Shown here: piece by piece, positions 1 to 8,900 of the stretch
Layout of the letters: the number at the start of each line of letters is the position of its first letter
Numbering within the stretch: the stretch's first letter is position 1
Assembly (NCBI GenBank): GCA_020024645.1
Contig: JAHHTN010000024.1
Coordinates: 1 to 24,215, forward strand
DNA: 24,215 nucleotides
Direction: 5' to 3'
Origin: Faecalimonas sp.
Lineage (GTDB): Bacteria; Bacillota; Clostridia; Lachnospirales; Lachnospiraceae
Made by a program: the position numbers and the translations under genes
Notes under the pieces: model-generated
Told to the model about the DNA's origin: nothing
The model's input: the letters and a program-made list of their open reading frames with translations, nothing else
The model's database searches: none

Positions 1-761
1 GACAATTAGAATATGAACTAGGTGAATTTCCTGAGTCAAAAGGGCTTTTGGAGAATACTTATCAAGAAATGGTTTCAGAACTATATATAAGTCGAAAAAA
101 TTTGGTCTCTTCTATGGATATTTCAGCAAAAGAAGCTGAAGAATATTATATGTTATGGGCACATCAGATCAAAACTCCTATTTCTGCAATGCATTTATTA
201 TTACAAGCAGGAGAGGTTGACTTAAAAATACTATCTATAGAATTATTTAAGATAGAACAGTATGTGGAAATGGTATTACATTATTTGCGAGAAAAACAAA
301 TGTCTCAGGATATGGTGCTGAACTACTATTCGCTCTCTGAGATCATTAAAACTGCAATCAAAAAATATTCTAAATTATTTATTTTACAAAAGATTAAATT
401 GAACTTTGAACCAATGGAAGAAATTGTTTTGACTGACGAAAAATGGCTATTATTTGCAGTGGAACAGATTCTTTCAAATGCATTAAAATATACAAAGACG
501 GGAAGTGTTTCTATTTATATAGATAAAGAAAATGAGAACTTACTTGTAATAGAAGATACGGGTATAGGCATTAGTGCTGAAGATTTACCACGAGTAATTG
601 AAAAAGGGTTTACAGGGTATAATGGAAGAAGTAATCATAAATCTACAGGACTTGGATTGTATTTGACAAAAGAAGTGTTGAATAAACTAGGGCATAGATT
701 GTGGCTGGAATCGCAAGTTGGGAAGGGAACAAAAGTAATAATTGATTTTAATAGAGAATAG
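1..761 (+). CDS. BceS-like sensor histidine kinase, 3' part (5' end outside the window)
   Basis: The reading frame is open from base 3, so the gene begins upstream and only the cytoplasmic kinase part is visible (about 252 codons). The phospho-acceptor His lies in the H-box WAHQIKTPISAM (His codon 162-164). The ATP-binding half follows with an N-box (EQILSNALKYT), a G1 box (EDTGIGIS) and a G2 box (TGLGLYL). These are the usual order and motifs of a HisKA/HATPase_c kinase. The short region before the H-box and the following BceA/BceB-like transporter point to the intramembrane-sensing BceS family, which senses antimicrobial peptides through its partner transporter and phosphorylates a BceR-type regulator. 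That regulator and the two N-terminal membrane helices are presumably upstream, outside the window. The kinase identity is clear; the Bce assignment rests on context and the overall look of the protein. Confidence 0.9.
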   Translation, partial: QLEYELGEFPESKGLLENTYQEMVSELYISRKNLVSSMDISAKEAEEYYMLWAHQIKTPISAMHLLLQAGEVDLKILSIELFKIEQYVEMVLHYLREKQMSQDMVLNYYSLSEIIKTAIKKYSKLFILQKIKLNFEPMEEIVLTDEKWLLFAVEQILSNALKYTKTGSVSIYIDKENENLLVIEDTGIGISAEDLPRVIEKGFTGYNGRSNHKSTGLGLYLTKEVLNKLGHRLWLESQVGKGTKVIIDFNRE

Positions 762-790
762 AATTGATTTATGACAATTTTGTAAGTTTG

Positions 791-839
791 AAGGGGGAAT
801 TGTAAGCCAAATCTATGGCAGTACAATTCTCTCTTTTTT
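791..839 (+). terminator. Terminator-like hairpin between the kinase and the ABC genes
   Basis: Bases 791-804 pair with 822-835 (14 pairs, two of them G-T), with a second small GCC/GGC pairing inside the loop, and a T-run follows to 839. This looks like an intrinsic terminator that ends the sensor/regulator unit, so the ATPase and permease would need their own promoter. It could also act as a partial attenuator. Confidence 0.65.
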
Positions 840-844
840 ATAAT
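839..844 (+). promoter_or_regulatory. Possible -10 element for the BceAB-like operon
   Basis: A perfect TATAAT sits directly after the terminator stem. The hexamer 17 bases upstream (816-821, TGGCAG) is a poor -35. A good -10 with a weak -35 is what one expects of a promoter needing an activator such as a BceR-type regulator, but no binding site was proven here. Confidence 0.4.
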
Positions 845-874
845 AAGGAGGAAAGATTGAAAGGGGGACATAAA

Positions 875-1642
875 ATGTCAATTTTAGAAGTGAAAAACGT
901 TAAAAAAATATATACAACAAGATTTGGAGGGAATCAAGTAAAAGCACTTTCTGATGTGAGTTTTTCTATTGAGCCGGGAGAATATGTTGCAATTATGGGA
1001 GAGTCTGGCTCAGGAAAGACAACCCTATTGAATGTTTTAGCTGCTTTAGATAAAGCGACAAGTGGAAAAGTATTGTTAAAAGGAAGAGATTTATCCACAA
1101 TTAAAGAGAAAGAAATGGCGGCATTTAGAAGGCAGAATTTAGGATTTGTTTTCCAAGAGTTTAATTTGTTAGATACTTTTTGTTTGAAAGACAACATATT
1201 TTTGCCACTTGTGTTGGCAGGAAAGAAATATGATGAGATGGAAAAACGACTTTCTCCAATTGCAAAAAAATTGGGGATAGAAAGGATTTTAAATAAGTAT
1301 CCCTATGAAGTTTCAGGAGGACAGAAGCAGAGAGTTGCAGTTGCTAGAGCATTAATTACAAAACCACAATTGATTCTTGCGGATGAGCCTACAGGAGCAT
1401 TAGATTCTAAGGCGTCAGATGAATTGCTAAAACTTTTTTCTGAAATTAATCAGGACGGACAGACAATTTTAATGGTAACGCATAGTATAAAGGCAGCAAG
1501 CAATGCAAGTCGTGTTTTATTTATTAAGGATGGGGAGGTTTTCTATCAACTATATAGGGGAAATTTATCGAATGAAGAAATGTATCAAAAAATTTCCGAT
1601 ACATTAACAGCTTTAACTACTGGGGGTGAAATGGGTGAATAG
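875..1642 (+). CDS. BceA-like ABC transporter ATP-binding protein
   Basis: This 255-residue ATPase has all the ABC motifs in order: Walker A GESGSGKT, Q-loop (FVFQEFNLLDTF), the signature VSGGQKQRVAVARAL, Walker B LILADEPTGALD and the H-loop histidine in MVTHS. The FQEFNLLD Q-loop and the length fit the MacB/LolD/BceA group, which drives FtsX-like permeases. With the next gene it would form a transporter that frees the cell envelope from peptide antibiotics such as bacitracin or lantibiotics and signals to the kinase upstream. ATG 875 is preferred because AGGGGG (862-867) is well placed. A TTG at 857 in the same frame also has a strong upstream AAGGAGG (845-851), so a six-residue extension is possible. 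Its end overlaps the start of the permease gene, implying translational coupling. The actual drug is unknown. Confidence 0.93.
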   Translation: MSILEVKNVKKIYTTRFGGNQVKALSDVSFSIEPGEYVAIMGESGSGKTTLLNVLAALDKATSGKVLLKGRDLSTIKEKEMAAFRRQNLGFVFQEFNLLDTFCLKDNIFLPLVLAGKKYDEMEKRLSPIAKKLGIERILNKYPYEVSGGQKQRVAVARALITKPQLILADEPTGALDSKASDELLKLFSEINQDGQTILMVTHSIKAASNASRVLFIKDGEVFYQLYRGNLSNEEMYQKISDTLTALTTGGEMGE

Positions 1643-3620
1643 TGCTGTTTATAGTAAATTAGCGGTAACGAATATAAAAAATAGTAAAAGAATGTACGTT
1701 CCTTATATCATTACTTGCATAATTACAGTGATGATGTTTTATATTATTTATGGATTAACGAGAAACAAAGGAATTGTGGGTGCCCCTGGAGAGGAAGTTT
1801 TTCGCGAAATGCTTTCCATGGGAGTGACAATAGTAGGGATTTTTTCAGTTATTTTTCTTTTTTATACAAATAGTTTTCTGATGAAACAGAGAAAAAAAGA
1901 AATAGGAGTTTATAACGTATTAGGACTTGGGAAAAGACATATTGCTAAAATGCTTATGGTTGAAATGTGTATTATTACGTTCATAAGTTTGTCGGGTGGC
2001 ATTATAGGAGGAATCTGCTTTGGAAAATTAGCTTTTCTAATTATGCTTAAAATTCTTCATTTTGATACACATATGAAATTTGCTATTGAACCTAGAGCCA
2101 TTTTCATTACCATTATTTTATTTTGTATTATTTTTCTTGCGTGTTTAATATTTAATCTTTTTCAAGTGAAATTATCGAATCCGATTGAATTACTGCATGG
2201 AAGTAATCAAGGGGATAGAGAACCAAAAACTAAAAAAATTATGACAATTGTAGGTGTTGTTTCATTAGGAGCAGGATATTATTTAGCATTAACTACAGAA
2301 AGTGTGATGAATGCATTAGGGGGTTTCTTTATTGCAGTTATTCTTGTTATTATTGGAACTTATGCTTTATTTACATCTGGAAGTATTGCTTTTTTGAAAA
2401 TATTACGAAAAAACAAAAAATATTATTATAAAACAAAACATTTTACTGCGGTATCTGGAATGCTCTATCGCATGAAAGAAAATGCAGTAGGACTTGGAAA
2501 TATTTGTATTTTAAGTACTATGGTATTGATTATGTTATCGTCAACTTTAGCATTATATACAGGTTTGGAAGATATATTGCGTATGAGATTTCCAAAACAG
2601 TGTATTATTATGGGGGAACTAACTGAAAACGTAGATAAAGAAACAATGGTTAAAAACATTGAGGATGAAATTGATAGGGTGTTACAAAAATATAATTTGA
2701 AAGGAAAAGGGGAAATATCTTATTTTCATACAGAGATAGATGCATCGAAAGAGAAAAATGTATTTGAAACTAATGCAGATAATATAGGACCAGGGACATT
2801 AGATGTTTCAACATATTGTGGAATTCAATTTATGACATTAGAAGATTTTAATCAAGTGGAAAAAAGAAATGAAATTCTTGGAGAAAATGAAGTTATTTGT
2901 TATGCGACAAAGGAAAATAAACTTTTGGGGAATGAATTAACAATTAATAATAAAAGATTTCGTGTGAAAACAATTGAAATGAAAAATATAGATCAAGAAG
3001 TGCAAATGATGATTGATGAATATTATTTTGTTTTGCCAAATCAAAAAGCAATTGTAGATTTACTTGGAGAGGATAAAAGTGGAGCGAAGGAATCTTATTA
3101 TAAAAGTCTTGATTTTGAGGGGAATAAAGACAATATAATCAAAGCTTCTGAAGAGTTGAAAGCAACATTTTCTATGAATGCAGATAATGTTCGAGGGGAA
3201 TTTAGAGAAACAGAAAGGGAAGAATTTTTTTCTTTATATGGTATGTTTCTATTCTTGGGTCTTTTCTTTGGTGGATTATTTCTTATGGCTACAGTGTTAA
3301 TTATTTACTATAAACAAATCTCAGAGGGCTATAGTGACAAAGCTAGGTTTTCGATTATGCAGAAAGTTGGCATGAGCAAACAAGAAGTTAAATCTTCAAT
3401 AAAAAGTCAGGTGATGAGTGTATTTTATCTTCCACTTGTTTGCGCAGTACTCCATGTACTAGTGGCATTTAAGATTATTACAAAATTACTTTCTGCATTT
3501 GCGTTAAAGAATGTAAAATTAATAGCAGGGACAACTGTGGTGACTGTAATCATGTTTGGAATTTTTTATACAATTGTATTTATGATTACAACAAAAGAAT
3601 ATTATCGTATAGTAAAATAA
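1635..3620 (+). CDS. BceB-like ABC transporter permease (FtsX family)
   Basis: About 661 residues, close to the usual BceB length. Ten hydrophobic segments are visible: four in the first third, three more before about residue 310, then a soluble stretch of about 200 residues, and three at the C-terminal end. This is the BceB/MacB-like layout, in which the large extracellular domain between helices 7 and 8 sets peptide specificity. I chose GTG 1635 because GGGGGTGA (1622-1629) sits at a good distance upstream; an in-frame GTG at 1626 lies inside that site. The start overlaps the last codons of the ATPase gene. It should partner the ATPase and, in the membrane, the BceS-like kinase. A hairpin follows its stop codon. 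The family call is firm; the substrate is not readable. Confidence 0.93.
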   Translation: MNSAVYSKLAVTNIKNSKRMYVPYIITCIITVMMFYIIYGLTRNKGIVGAPGEEVFREMLSMGVTIVGIFSVIFLFYTNSFLMKQRKKEIGVYNVLGLGKRHIAKMLMVEMCIITFISLSGGIIGGICFGKLAFLIMLKILHFDTHMKFAIEPRAIFITIILFCIIFLACLIFNLFQVKLSNPIELLHGSNQGDREPKTKKIMTIVGVVSLGAGYYLALTTESVMNALGGFFIAVILVIIGTYALFTSGSIAFLKILRKNKKYYYKTKHFTAVSGMLYRMKENAVGLGNICILSTMVLIMLSSTLALYTGLEDILRMRFPKQCIIMGELTENVDKETMVKNIEDEIDRVLQKYNLKGKGEISYFHTEIDASKEKNVFETNADNIGPGTLDVSTYCGIQFMTLEDFNQVEKRNEILGENEVICYATKENKLLGNELTINNKRFRVKTIEMKNIDQEVQMMIDEYYFVLPNQKAIVDLLGEDKSGAKESYYKSLDFEGNKDNIIKASEELKATFSMNADNVRGEFRETEREEFFSLYGMFLFLGLFFGGLFLMATVLIIYYKQISEGYSDKARFSIMQKVGMSKQEVKSSIKSQVMSVFYLPLVCAVLHVLVAFKIITKLLSAFALKNVKLIAGTTVVTVIMFGIFYTIVFMITTKEYYRIVK

Positions 3621-3625
3621 TAAGA

Positions 3626-3665
3626 AGAAAGTACATGAAATGATATTGTTTTATGTACTTTTTCT
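3626..3665 (+). terminator. Intrinsic terminator after the BceB-like gene
   Basis: AGTACATGAAA and TTTTATGTACT form an A/T-rich stem (one G-T pair) with a short loop, flanked by A's and T's as in a bidirectional Clostridia terminator. It closes the ATPase-permease operon. Confidence 0.75.
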
Positions 3666-3667
3666 TG

Positions 3668-3696
3668 TTGTAAAAAAATAGTGAGAGTGATATTAT
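3668..3696 (+). promoter_or_regulatory. SigmaA-type promoter for the CaCA antiporter
   Basis: TTGTAA (3668-3673), a 17-base spacer and TATTAT (3691-3696). The predicted transcript starts about 35 bases before the ATG, too short a leader for a riboswitch. Confidence 0.55.
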
Positions 3697-3737
3697 ATTT
3701 TTTAGGCAACTTTTTATGAAGAAAAGGAGAAGAAAAA

Positions 3738-4703
3738 ATGAATATGTTTGTTGCGATTATCTGCTTAATAGTTGGGTTCATTTTATTAGTAAAAGGAGCA
3801 GATTTTTTTGTTGATGGAGCTTCAGCCATTGCAAAACAGTTACATATACCGGCTGTAGTTATTGGACTTACGATTGTTGCTTTTGGAACGAGTGCTCCTG
3901 AACTTGCGGTTAGTATATCAGCAGCCATGAAAGGAAGTAATGATATTGCTGTTGGAAATGTTGTTGGTTCAAATCTTTTTAATTTGTTGATTGTAGTAGG
4001 GGTAAGCGCATTTATTTATCCACTGCATGTAAAGAAAAGCATGATTAAGAAAGATTACCCGATTGCAATTATTGGGGCAGTATTACTAGGCCTTCTCGCT
4101 ATGGATACATTGTTTGGCAAGATGAGCATGGAACTTAGCAGAATAGATGGAATTATTCTATTAATTGGATTTGCTATTTTTATGTATCTTGCTATACGAG
4201 AGGGAGTGAAAGGAAGAGCTGAACATAAGGAAAGTGGGGAAGAAATTGAGGTACAATATACTCTTGACAAAAGTATTTTCATATCTATTATCGGTTTGGC
4301 AGGAATTATTATTGGTGGGAATATGGTTGTAGATGGAGCAAAAGAAATTGCTAGAGCATTCGGGCTAAGTGAAGCTTTTATTGGTTTAACAATTGTTGCT
4401 TTTGGAACATCTCTTCCAGAACTTGTTACATCTATCGTAGCAGCAAAAAAGGGGGAAAGCGATATTTCACTTGGAAATGTTGTTGGATCGAATATTTTTA
4501 ATATCTTTTTTATTTTAGGTGTTTCGGGAACAATTCTTCCAATGTCTGTTGCAAATACATATCTATATGATATTGCCATTTTAATTGTAGTTTCTATTAT
4601 ATTTTTCATTCCAATTTGCAAAAAACAAAAGGTGTCTAGGGCGATGGGAGGAACAATGGTAGCAACTTATATGGCGTATATGGTATATTTGTTTGTTAGA
4701 TAA
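3738..4703 (+). CDS. CaCA-family Na+/Ca2+ (cation/Ca2+) antiporter, YrbG-like
   Basis: A 321-residue, very hydrophobic protein built from two copies of the exchanger alpha repeat. The first (about residues 20-95) and second (about 195-270) both carry VIGLTIVAFGTS or IGLTIVAFGTS followed by a PEL and then VGNVVGSN or LGNVVGSN. The Glu and Asn residues of these repeats line the ion site in this family. About ten membrane helices fit, joined by a charged cytoplasmic loop near residues 150-170. Length and repeat spelling match the bacterial YrbG/CaxA branch, which moves Ca2+ out in exchange for Na+ or H+. The ATG has AAGGAG upstream (3724-3729 region). The gene has its own promoter and terminator, so it is monocistronic. 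Ion specificity cannot be read from sequence alone. Confidence 0.93.
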   Translation: MNMFVAIICLIVGFILLVKGADFFVDGASAIAKQLHIPAVVIGLTIVAFGTSAPELAVSISAAMKGSNDIAVGNVVGSNLFNLLIVVGVSAFIYPLHVKKSMIKKDYPIAIIGAVLLGLLAMDTLFGKMSMELSRIDGIILLIGFAIFMYLAIREGVKGRAEHKESGEEIEVQYTLDKSIFISIIGLAGIIIGGNMVVDGAKEIARAFGLSEAFIGLTIVAFGTSLPELVTSIVAAKKGESDISLGNVVGSNIFNIFFILGVSGTILPMSVANTYLYDIAILIVVSIIFFIPICKKQKVSRAMGGTMVATYMAYMVYLFVR

Positions 4704-4704
4704 A

Positions 4705-4737
4705 GAAAACCAGTCACATTAGTGGCTGGTTTTTTCA
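4705..4737. terminator. Bidirectional terminator between the antiporter and the aminotransferase
   Basis: AACCAGTCAC and AGTGGCTGGTT pair across a tiny loop, with A's on the left and a T-run on the right. It serves both convergent genes; it ends two bases past 4735, inside the space before the minus-strand stop's neighbouring sequence. Confidence 0.75.
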
Positions 4738-5828
4738 TTACATATTTCTTCTAGACAGTTGAGGAGTCGGTCGTTGTCCTTTGGATTCATAATGCAAAAG
4801 CGAATAAATTCCCCATTTAATCCGACGAATGTAGAACAGTCACGAATCATTAACCCATTTTTAATAGTATGGACAAATACATCATTTGAAGTAAGATTGT
4901 TTTTACAGAGTTTTAGTAAAATAAAGTTTGCAGTAGGTTCGTACACACGTATAAAGGGGAATGTACGAAGCCTTTTACAAATACGTTTTCTCTCAGAGGA
5001 AATAAGAGAATAGGTTCTTTTGATGTAATCAGTATCAGAAAGAAGGAGTTCACCTGCATAAGCCCCCACACTATTTAAACTCCACGGGTTTTTGATTTTA
5101 TTTAATTCTTCGAGAAGAGAAATATTTCCTGTAACGCCATATCCGAACCGTAGACCGGGCGCTGCAAAAAATTTAGAAACACCACGAAGAACGATTAGAT
5201 TGTCGAAAAGATTTGTTAGTGGCATGGCAGTGGTTTCCGTAATGTTTTCTACAAATTCTATATATGTTTCGTCGATGATAACAAAAATATTTCTTTTTTT
5301 ACAAAAAGATAAAATATGTTTTAGTTGTTCTACATACACAGTGGTAGAAGTTGGATTGTTAGGGTTACACAAAATAAACAAATCAATATCTGTTTTTAGT
5401 GATTTATACAAGGATGATAAAGAAAATGAAAAATCATTTTCTTCAGGGAGAGGAAAATATTCTACTGTACCTCCGATAAGAGAAATTTCTTTTTCATATT
5501 CAGAATAACTAGGGATCGGAAGTAATACTTTCTTTGGTTTTAAAACTTGGATAAAAAGAGAAATTAATTCTGTACAACCGTTTCCGACAACAATATCTTT
5601 TGGAAAAACATGGCAGTAGGAAGCAATTTTCTCTTTTAAGGAAGTATAGTTTCTATCAGGATAAGAGGAAATAATATCAAGATTTTTAGCTAATTTATTT
5701 TTAACATTGGAAGACAAACCAAGAGGGTTGACGTTTGCTCCAAAACAAACAATTTTTTCTTGTGGAAGATGAAAATATTTAGCAACTTCTTCTAAATCAC
5801 TTCCATGGAATTGTGGTATTCTATTCAT
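4719..5828 (-). CDS. PLP-dependent class I/II aminotransferase-fold enzyme, CobD/HisC-like
   Basis: A 369-residue fold-type I PLP enzyme. The Schiff-base lysine is Lys219 in VSKFFAAPGLRFGYG, the cofactor-nitrogen Asp is Asp186 in VIIDETYIEF, and NPNNPT (155-160) and PSYSEY (106-111) are also in place. The opening HGSD and NPLGL (35-39) resemble threonine-phosphate decarboxylase CobD more than classical HisC, which usually reads differently around the lysine. CobD makes the aminopropanol linker of cobalamin; HisC acts in histidine synthesis. No other cobalamin or histidine gene is in the window, so the substrate stays open. ATG 5828 is chosen because AAAGGCGG precedes it on the minus strand by seven bases. 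A longer in-frame reading to 5957 would run through the divergent promoter and is not credible. Confidence 0.82.
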   Translation of the reverse strand: MNRIPQFHGSDLEEVAKYFHLPQEKIVCFGANVNPLGLSSNVKNKLAKNLDIISSYPDRNYTSLKEKIASYCHVFPKDIVVGNGCTELISLFIQVLKPKKVLLPIPSYSEYEKEISLIGGTVEYFPLPEENDFSFSLSSLYKSLKTDIDLFILCNPNNPTSTTVYVEQLKHILSFCKKRNIFVIIDETYIEFVENITETTAMPLTNLFDNLIVLRGVSKFFAAPGLRFGYGVTGNISLLEELNKIKNPWSLNSVGAYAGELLLSDTDYIKRTYSLISSERKRICKRLRTFPFIRVYEPTANFILLKLCKNNLTSNDVFVHTIKNGLMIRDCSTFVGLNGEFIRFCIMNPKDNDRLLNCLEEICNEKTSH

Positions 5829-5860
5829 ATGAAGACCGCCTTTCTGATTAATATTAAAAC

Positions 5861-5890
5861 TTGCCATAAATGAAATAATAATGCTATAAT
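5861..5890 (+). promoter_or_regulatory. Plus-strand promoter for the three-gene cluster
   Basis: TTGCCA (5861-5866), an 18-base spacer and a perfect TATAAT (5885-5890). The expected start is near 5897, leaving about 58 bases of leader before ATG 5956. Confidence 0.6.
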
Positions 5891-5903
5891 AATCTATTAT
5901 AGC
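5883..5903. repeat. Perfect 9-bp palindrome holding both divergent -10 elements
   Basis: GCTATAATA, a 3-base spacer ATC, then TATTATAGC. Each arm contains TATAAT on its own strand. It may be a regulator's operator, or only a result of two face-to-face -10 boxes. Confidence 0.7.
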
Positions 5904-5923
5904 GTGAAATTGATGAAATGCAA
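5896..5923 (-). promoter_or_regulatory. Minus-strand promoter for the CobD/HisC-like gene
   Basis: On the minus strand TTGCAT (5923-5918), a 16-base spacer and TATAAT (5901-5896). The -10 lies in the right arm of the 5883-5903 palindrome and faces the plus-strand promoter. Confidence 0.5.
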
Positions 5924-5955
5924 TGCAAGAAACAAATGAGTAGCAGGTGGATAGC

Positions 5956-8900
5956 ATGAAAAATAAAATTAAGAGAATTTCAAAAGGAGATTTTGAAGTA
6001 ATACAGCCAGACGTACAATTTTCAGAAACCCATATGATAATGCAGATTAGTGAAGGGGAAATTTATGAAGGAAGTTTTACGTTGCAGAGTAGAAAAGAGG
6101 GGGATATTCGAGGATTGGTGTATCCATCTTCTTTTCGTATAGAATTAAAAAATCAAGGGTTCCAAGGGAATCCAGTGCAAGTGGGTTATACATTCGATGG
6201 AAGTGGAATGCTACCTGGAGATATAGAAAATGGAAAGTTTACAATCGTCTGCGATGGTGGAGAGTACGATATCGCATACACTGCAGTGATAGAGAAACCG
6301 TTTGTTATAACAGATTACGGAAAAGTGCAGACGATTAAAGAGTTTAAAGAACTTGCTGAAATAGATTTTGATGAAGCTTGGAAATTATTTCGTTCAAAAA
6401 AATTTTTTGAACTACTGAAATATGAAGATCAAAGAATAATTGCCCTTTATAGCAATATGCGAAAGTGGTCCTTAGATAAGCAGGCTTTAGAAGAGTTTCT
6501 AGTTGCGAGTAAACAAAAAGAAAGAATTTATTTGCTTTTTCAAGAAGAAGAGGCAATGCTTTCTTACTATTCAGAGACAACCACAGAAATGGTAACTTTG
6601 ACAAAGAATACATGGGGATATTTACCAGTTGAAATTTTTACAATCGGAGATTTTCTAAGTATTGAGAAAAATCAGATTATAACAGAAGATTTTATTGGAA
6701 ATGATTATTATTTAGAATATATGGTCAATATAGAGAAATTACATACTGGGTATAATTATGGAAAAATTATTGTGCAAACGCCTCTTGAAACTATAGAATA
6801 TCCAGTGACAGTACATCAGCAGTCAACTCACACAGAAAAACATGGAGAAGAAAAGTTGATGTTTGGTTGTCTATTAAAAAGTTATATGGCGTGTGTTTCG
6901 GGTAACTTAGAGCTAAAACAGTGGACAAAACAGGCTGTGGAACTTGTGAAACAATTGCAAGAAATAGCACCGGAAAATGAGTTTTACGAACTACTCATGG
7001 CTCATGTGTATTTGCGAGGTGGATGTAAAGAAGAGGGGAAATGGTTTTTAGAAAACTATAATTATAATCGTTTTGCCATTGGGAAAAAAGCGGAATTAGG
7101 TTCTTATTACCTATTTTTAACAGGACTTTTATCAAAAGATGAGAGTTATATTAAGAAAGTTACAGAAGAGTTGAATAAGTCCTATGAAAAGCACCCTACA
7201 TCTTGGCAATTGTTATGTATGCTGTTAAATATAGATGTGAAATATCGCAATTACAGTGAAAAAATTCGCGTTTTACAAAAGTGTTTTTCACAAGGGGCTA
7301 ATCAAATTCCCTTATATATTGAGGCGTATCTTTGTTTTCAAGAAAAAAGTAGTTTATTGAAAAAATTAGGACATTTTGAAATGAAAGTGTTAGATTTTGC
7401 TACAAAATATCGCATGATTACAAAACAACTAGCATTGTATACAGCGAATCTTGCTAGTCAAGAAAAAATTTATCAAGAAAAATTATATCAGATATTATCA
7501 CGTTCTTATTCCTTATATCCAGAAAAAATGATTTTAAATGCTATTTGCACATTGCTCATAAAAGGGGATAAGAAAGATAATAAATATTTTGTTTGGTACG
7601 AGAGAGCAGTGGAGGAAGGTCTTAGAATTGCCAAACTATACGAATATTATGTTATGTCTACTGATAAAGATAAAATGAACAAGGCATTTCCAAGAACAGT
7701 ATGGCTTTATTTTGTTCATGGAAGTTCTTTGGATTATAAAAACACAGCATTTTTATATGCAAATATACTAACATATGAAGATAAAGAAAGTAGATTGTTT
7801 TCAAATTATCATGAGCAGATGGAAAGTTTTTCGTGGAAGCAACTTGAGAAAAGAAGAATTAACGAAGACCTTAGAGTGCTATATAAATACTTTTGCAATG
7901 AGCCAGATTTAAATATGGAGAGAATGAAAGCGATTTATGATATTTCACACATATACTTAGTGAAGACAAATGCTCCACATATGAAATATGTTGTTGTTAT
8001 TGAAAAAAGCGGTGCAATTAGTCAGCGTATTGCGTATAGAAAAGAAGGAGCAAAAATTCTTTTACATCATAAAACTTCACGAATTGTATGGGAAGCGGAT
8101 GACGGTAAATTTTATGCGGACTCTATTGAATATGAGCTCAAAAGGCTCTGTTTTGAGACACAATTTGTAGAAATGTATAAGGATAAAAAGGAGTTGTTTG
8201 GAACAGTAGTAGAAGAGAGTCAAGAAAATTTGACCTTTGAAAATATAAAAAAATATAGTATTGATTATTTTGGAGAAGAGAAAGTTTTTCGCTTTTGTAG
8301 TAAATACATTCGAGAAGAAGGTAAGGAAGAAGATTATCTTACTTATCTGTGTTTTTCTCTTTTGGAAAGAGGACTATATGATACTATGACGCTTATTTAT
8401 TTAGCAGAATATTATTGTGGTGCAACAAAAGATATGAAAAAAGTTTGGAGTATTGTAAAAAAACATGGTGGCAAAAGCGATATACTTGCCGAACGTATTA
8501 TTACGCAGATGTTATATTCGGAAACAATGTTTAATGAAGAACAAATTTTTCTGGATTATTATGCTGGAAGTAGACATACTCACTTGAAACAAGCGTATTT
8601 ATCTTATGTTTCGAATGAGTATATTGTAAATTCTCGAGAGATTAAAAAAGAAATTGTAGAGGTAATTTTAAATGAATACGAGAAGGAAAATGAACTTCCA
8701 ATAGTATGTAAACTTGCAGTAATAAAATTTTATGCAAGACATGCTTATCAGGAAAAACTGGAGGATAGATTAAAACTATTTTTACAGGAACTTTGTGAAC
8801 GACAGTTAGTTTTTCCGTTTTATTTAGAATACAAAGAAGAATGGTTACAAGAAGTTTTGCTTCATGATAAAGTCATGATTCAGTACAAAGCAAAAAAAGA

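Noticed and set aside
3697..3737. A manganese or other riboswitch before the antiporter
   Set aside because: The leader is only about 40 bases with no conserved hairpins.
4055..4621. A 188-codon open frame on the minus strand inside the antiporter gene
   Set aside because: It lies opposite a clear CaCA gene with both alpha repeats, has no ribosome binding site of note and no recognisable domain; it is an antisense shadow.
5092..5508. A 138-codon plus-strand frame within the CobD/HisC-like gene
   Set aside because: It is antisense to a well-supported PLP enzyme and shows no domain.
5829..5957. A 43-codon N-terminal extension of the CobD/HisC-like gene
   Set aside because: It would cross the divergent promoters and overlap the start of the opposite gene; the internal ATG at 5828 has a good ribosome binding site and the family's usual start.
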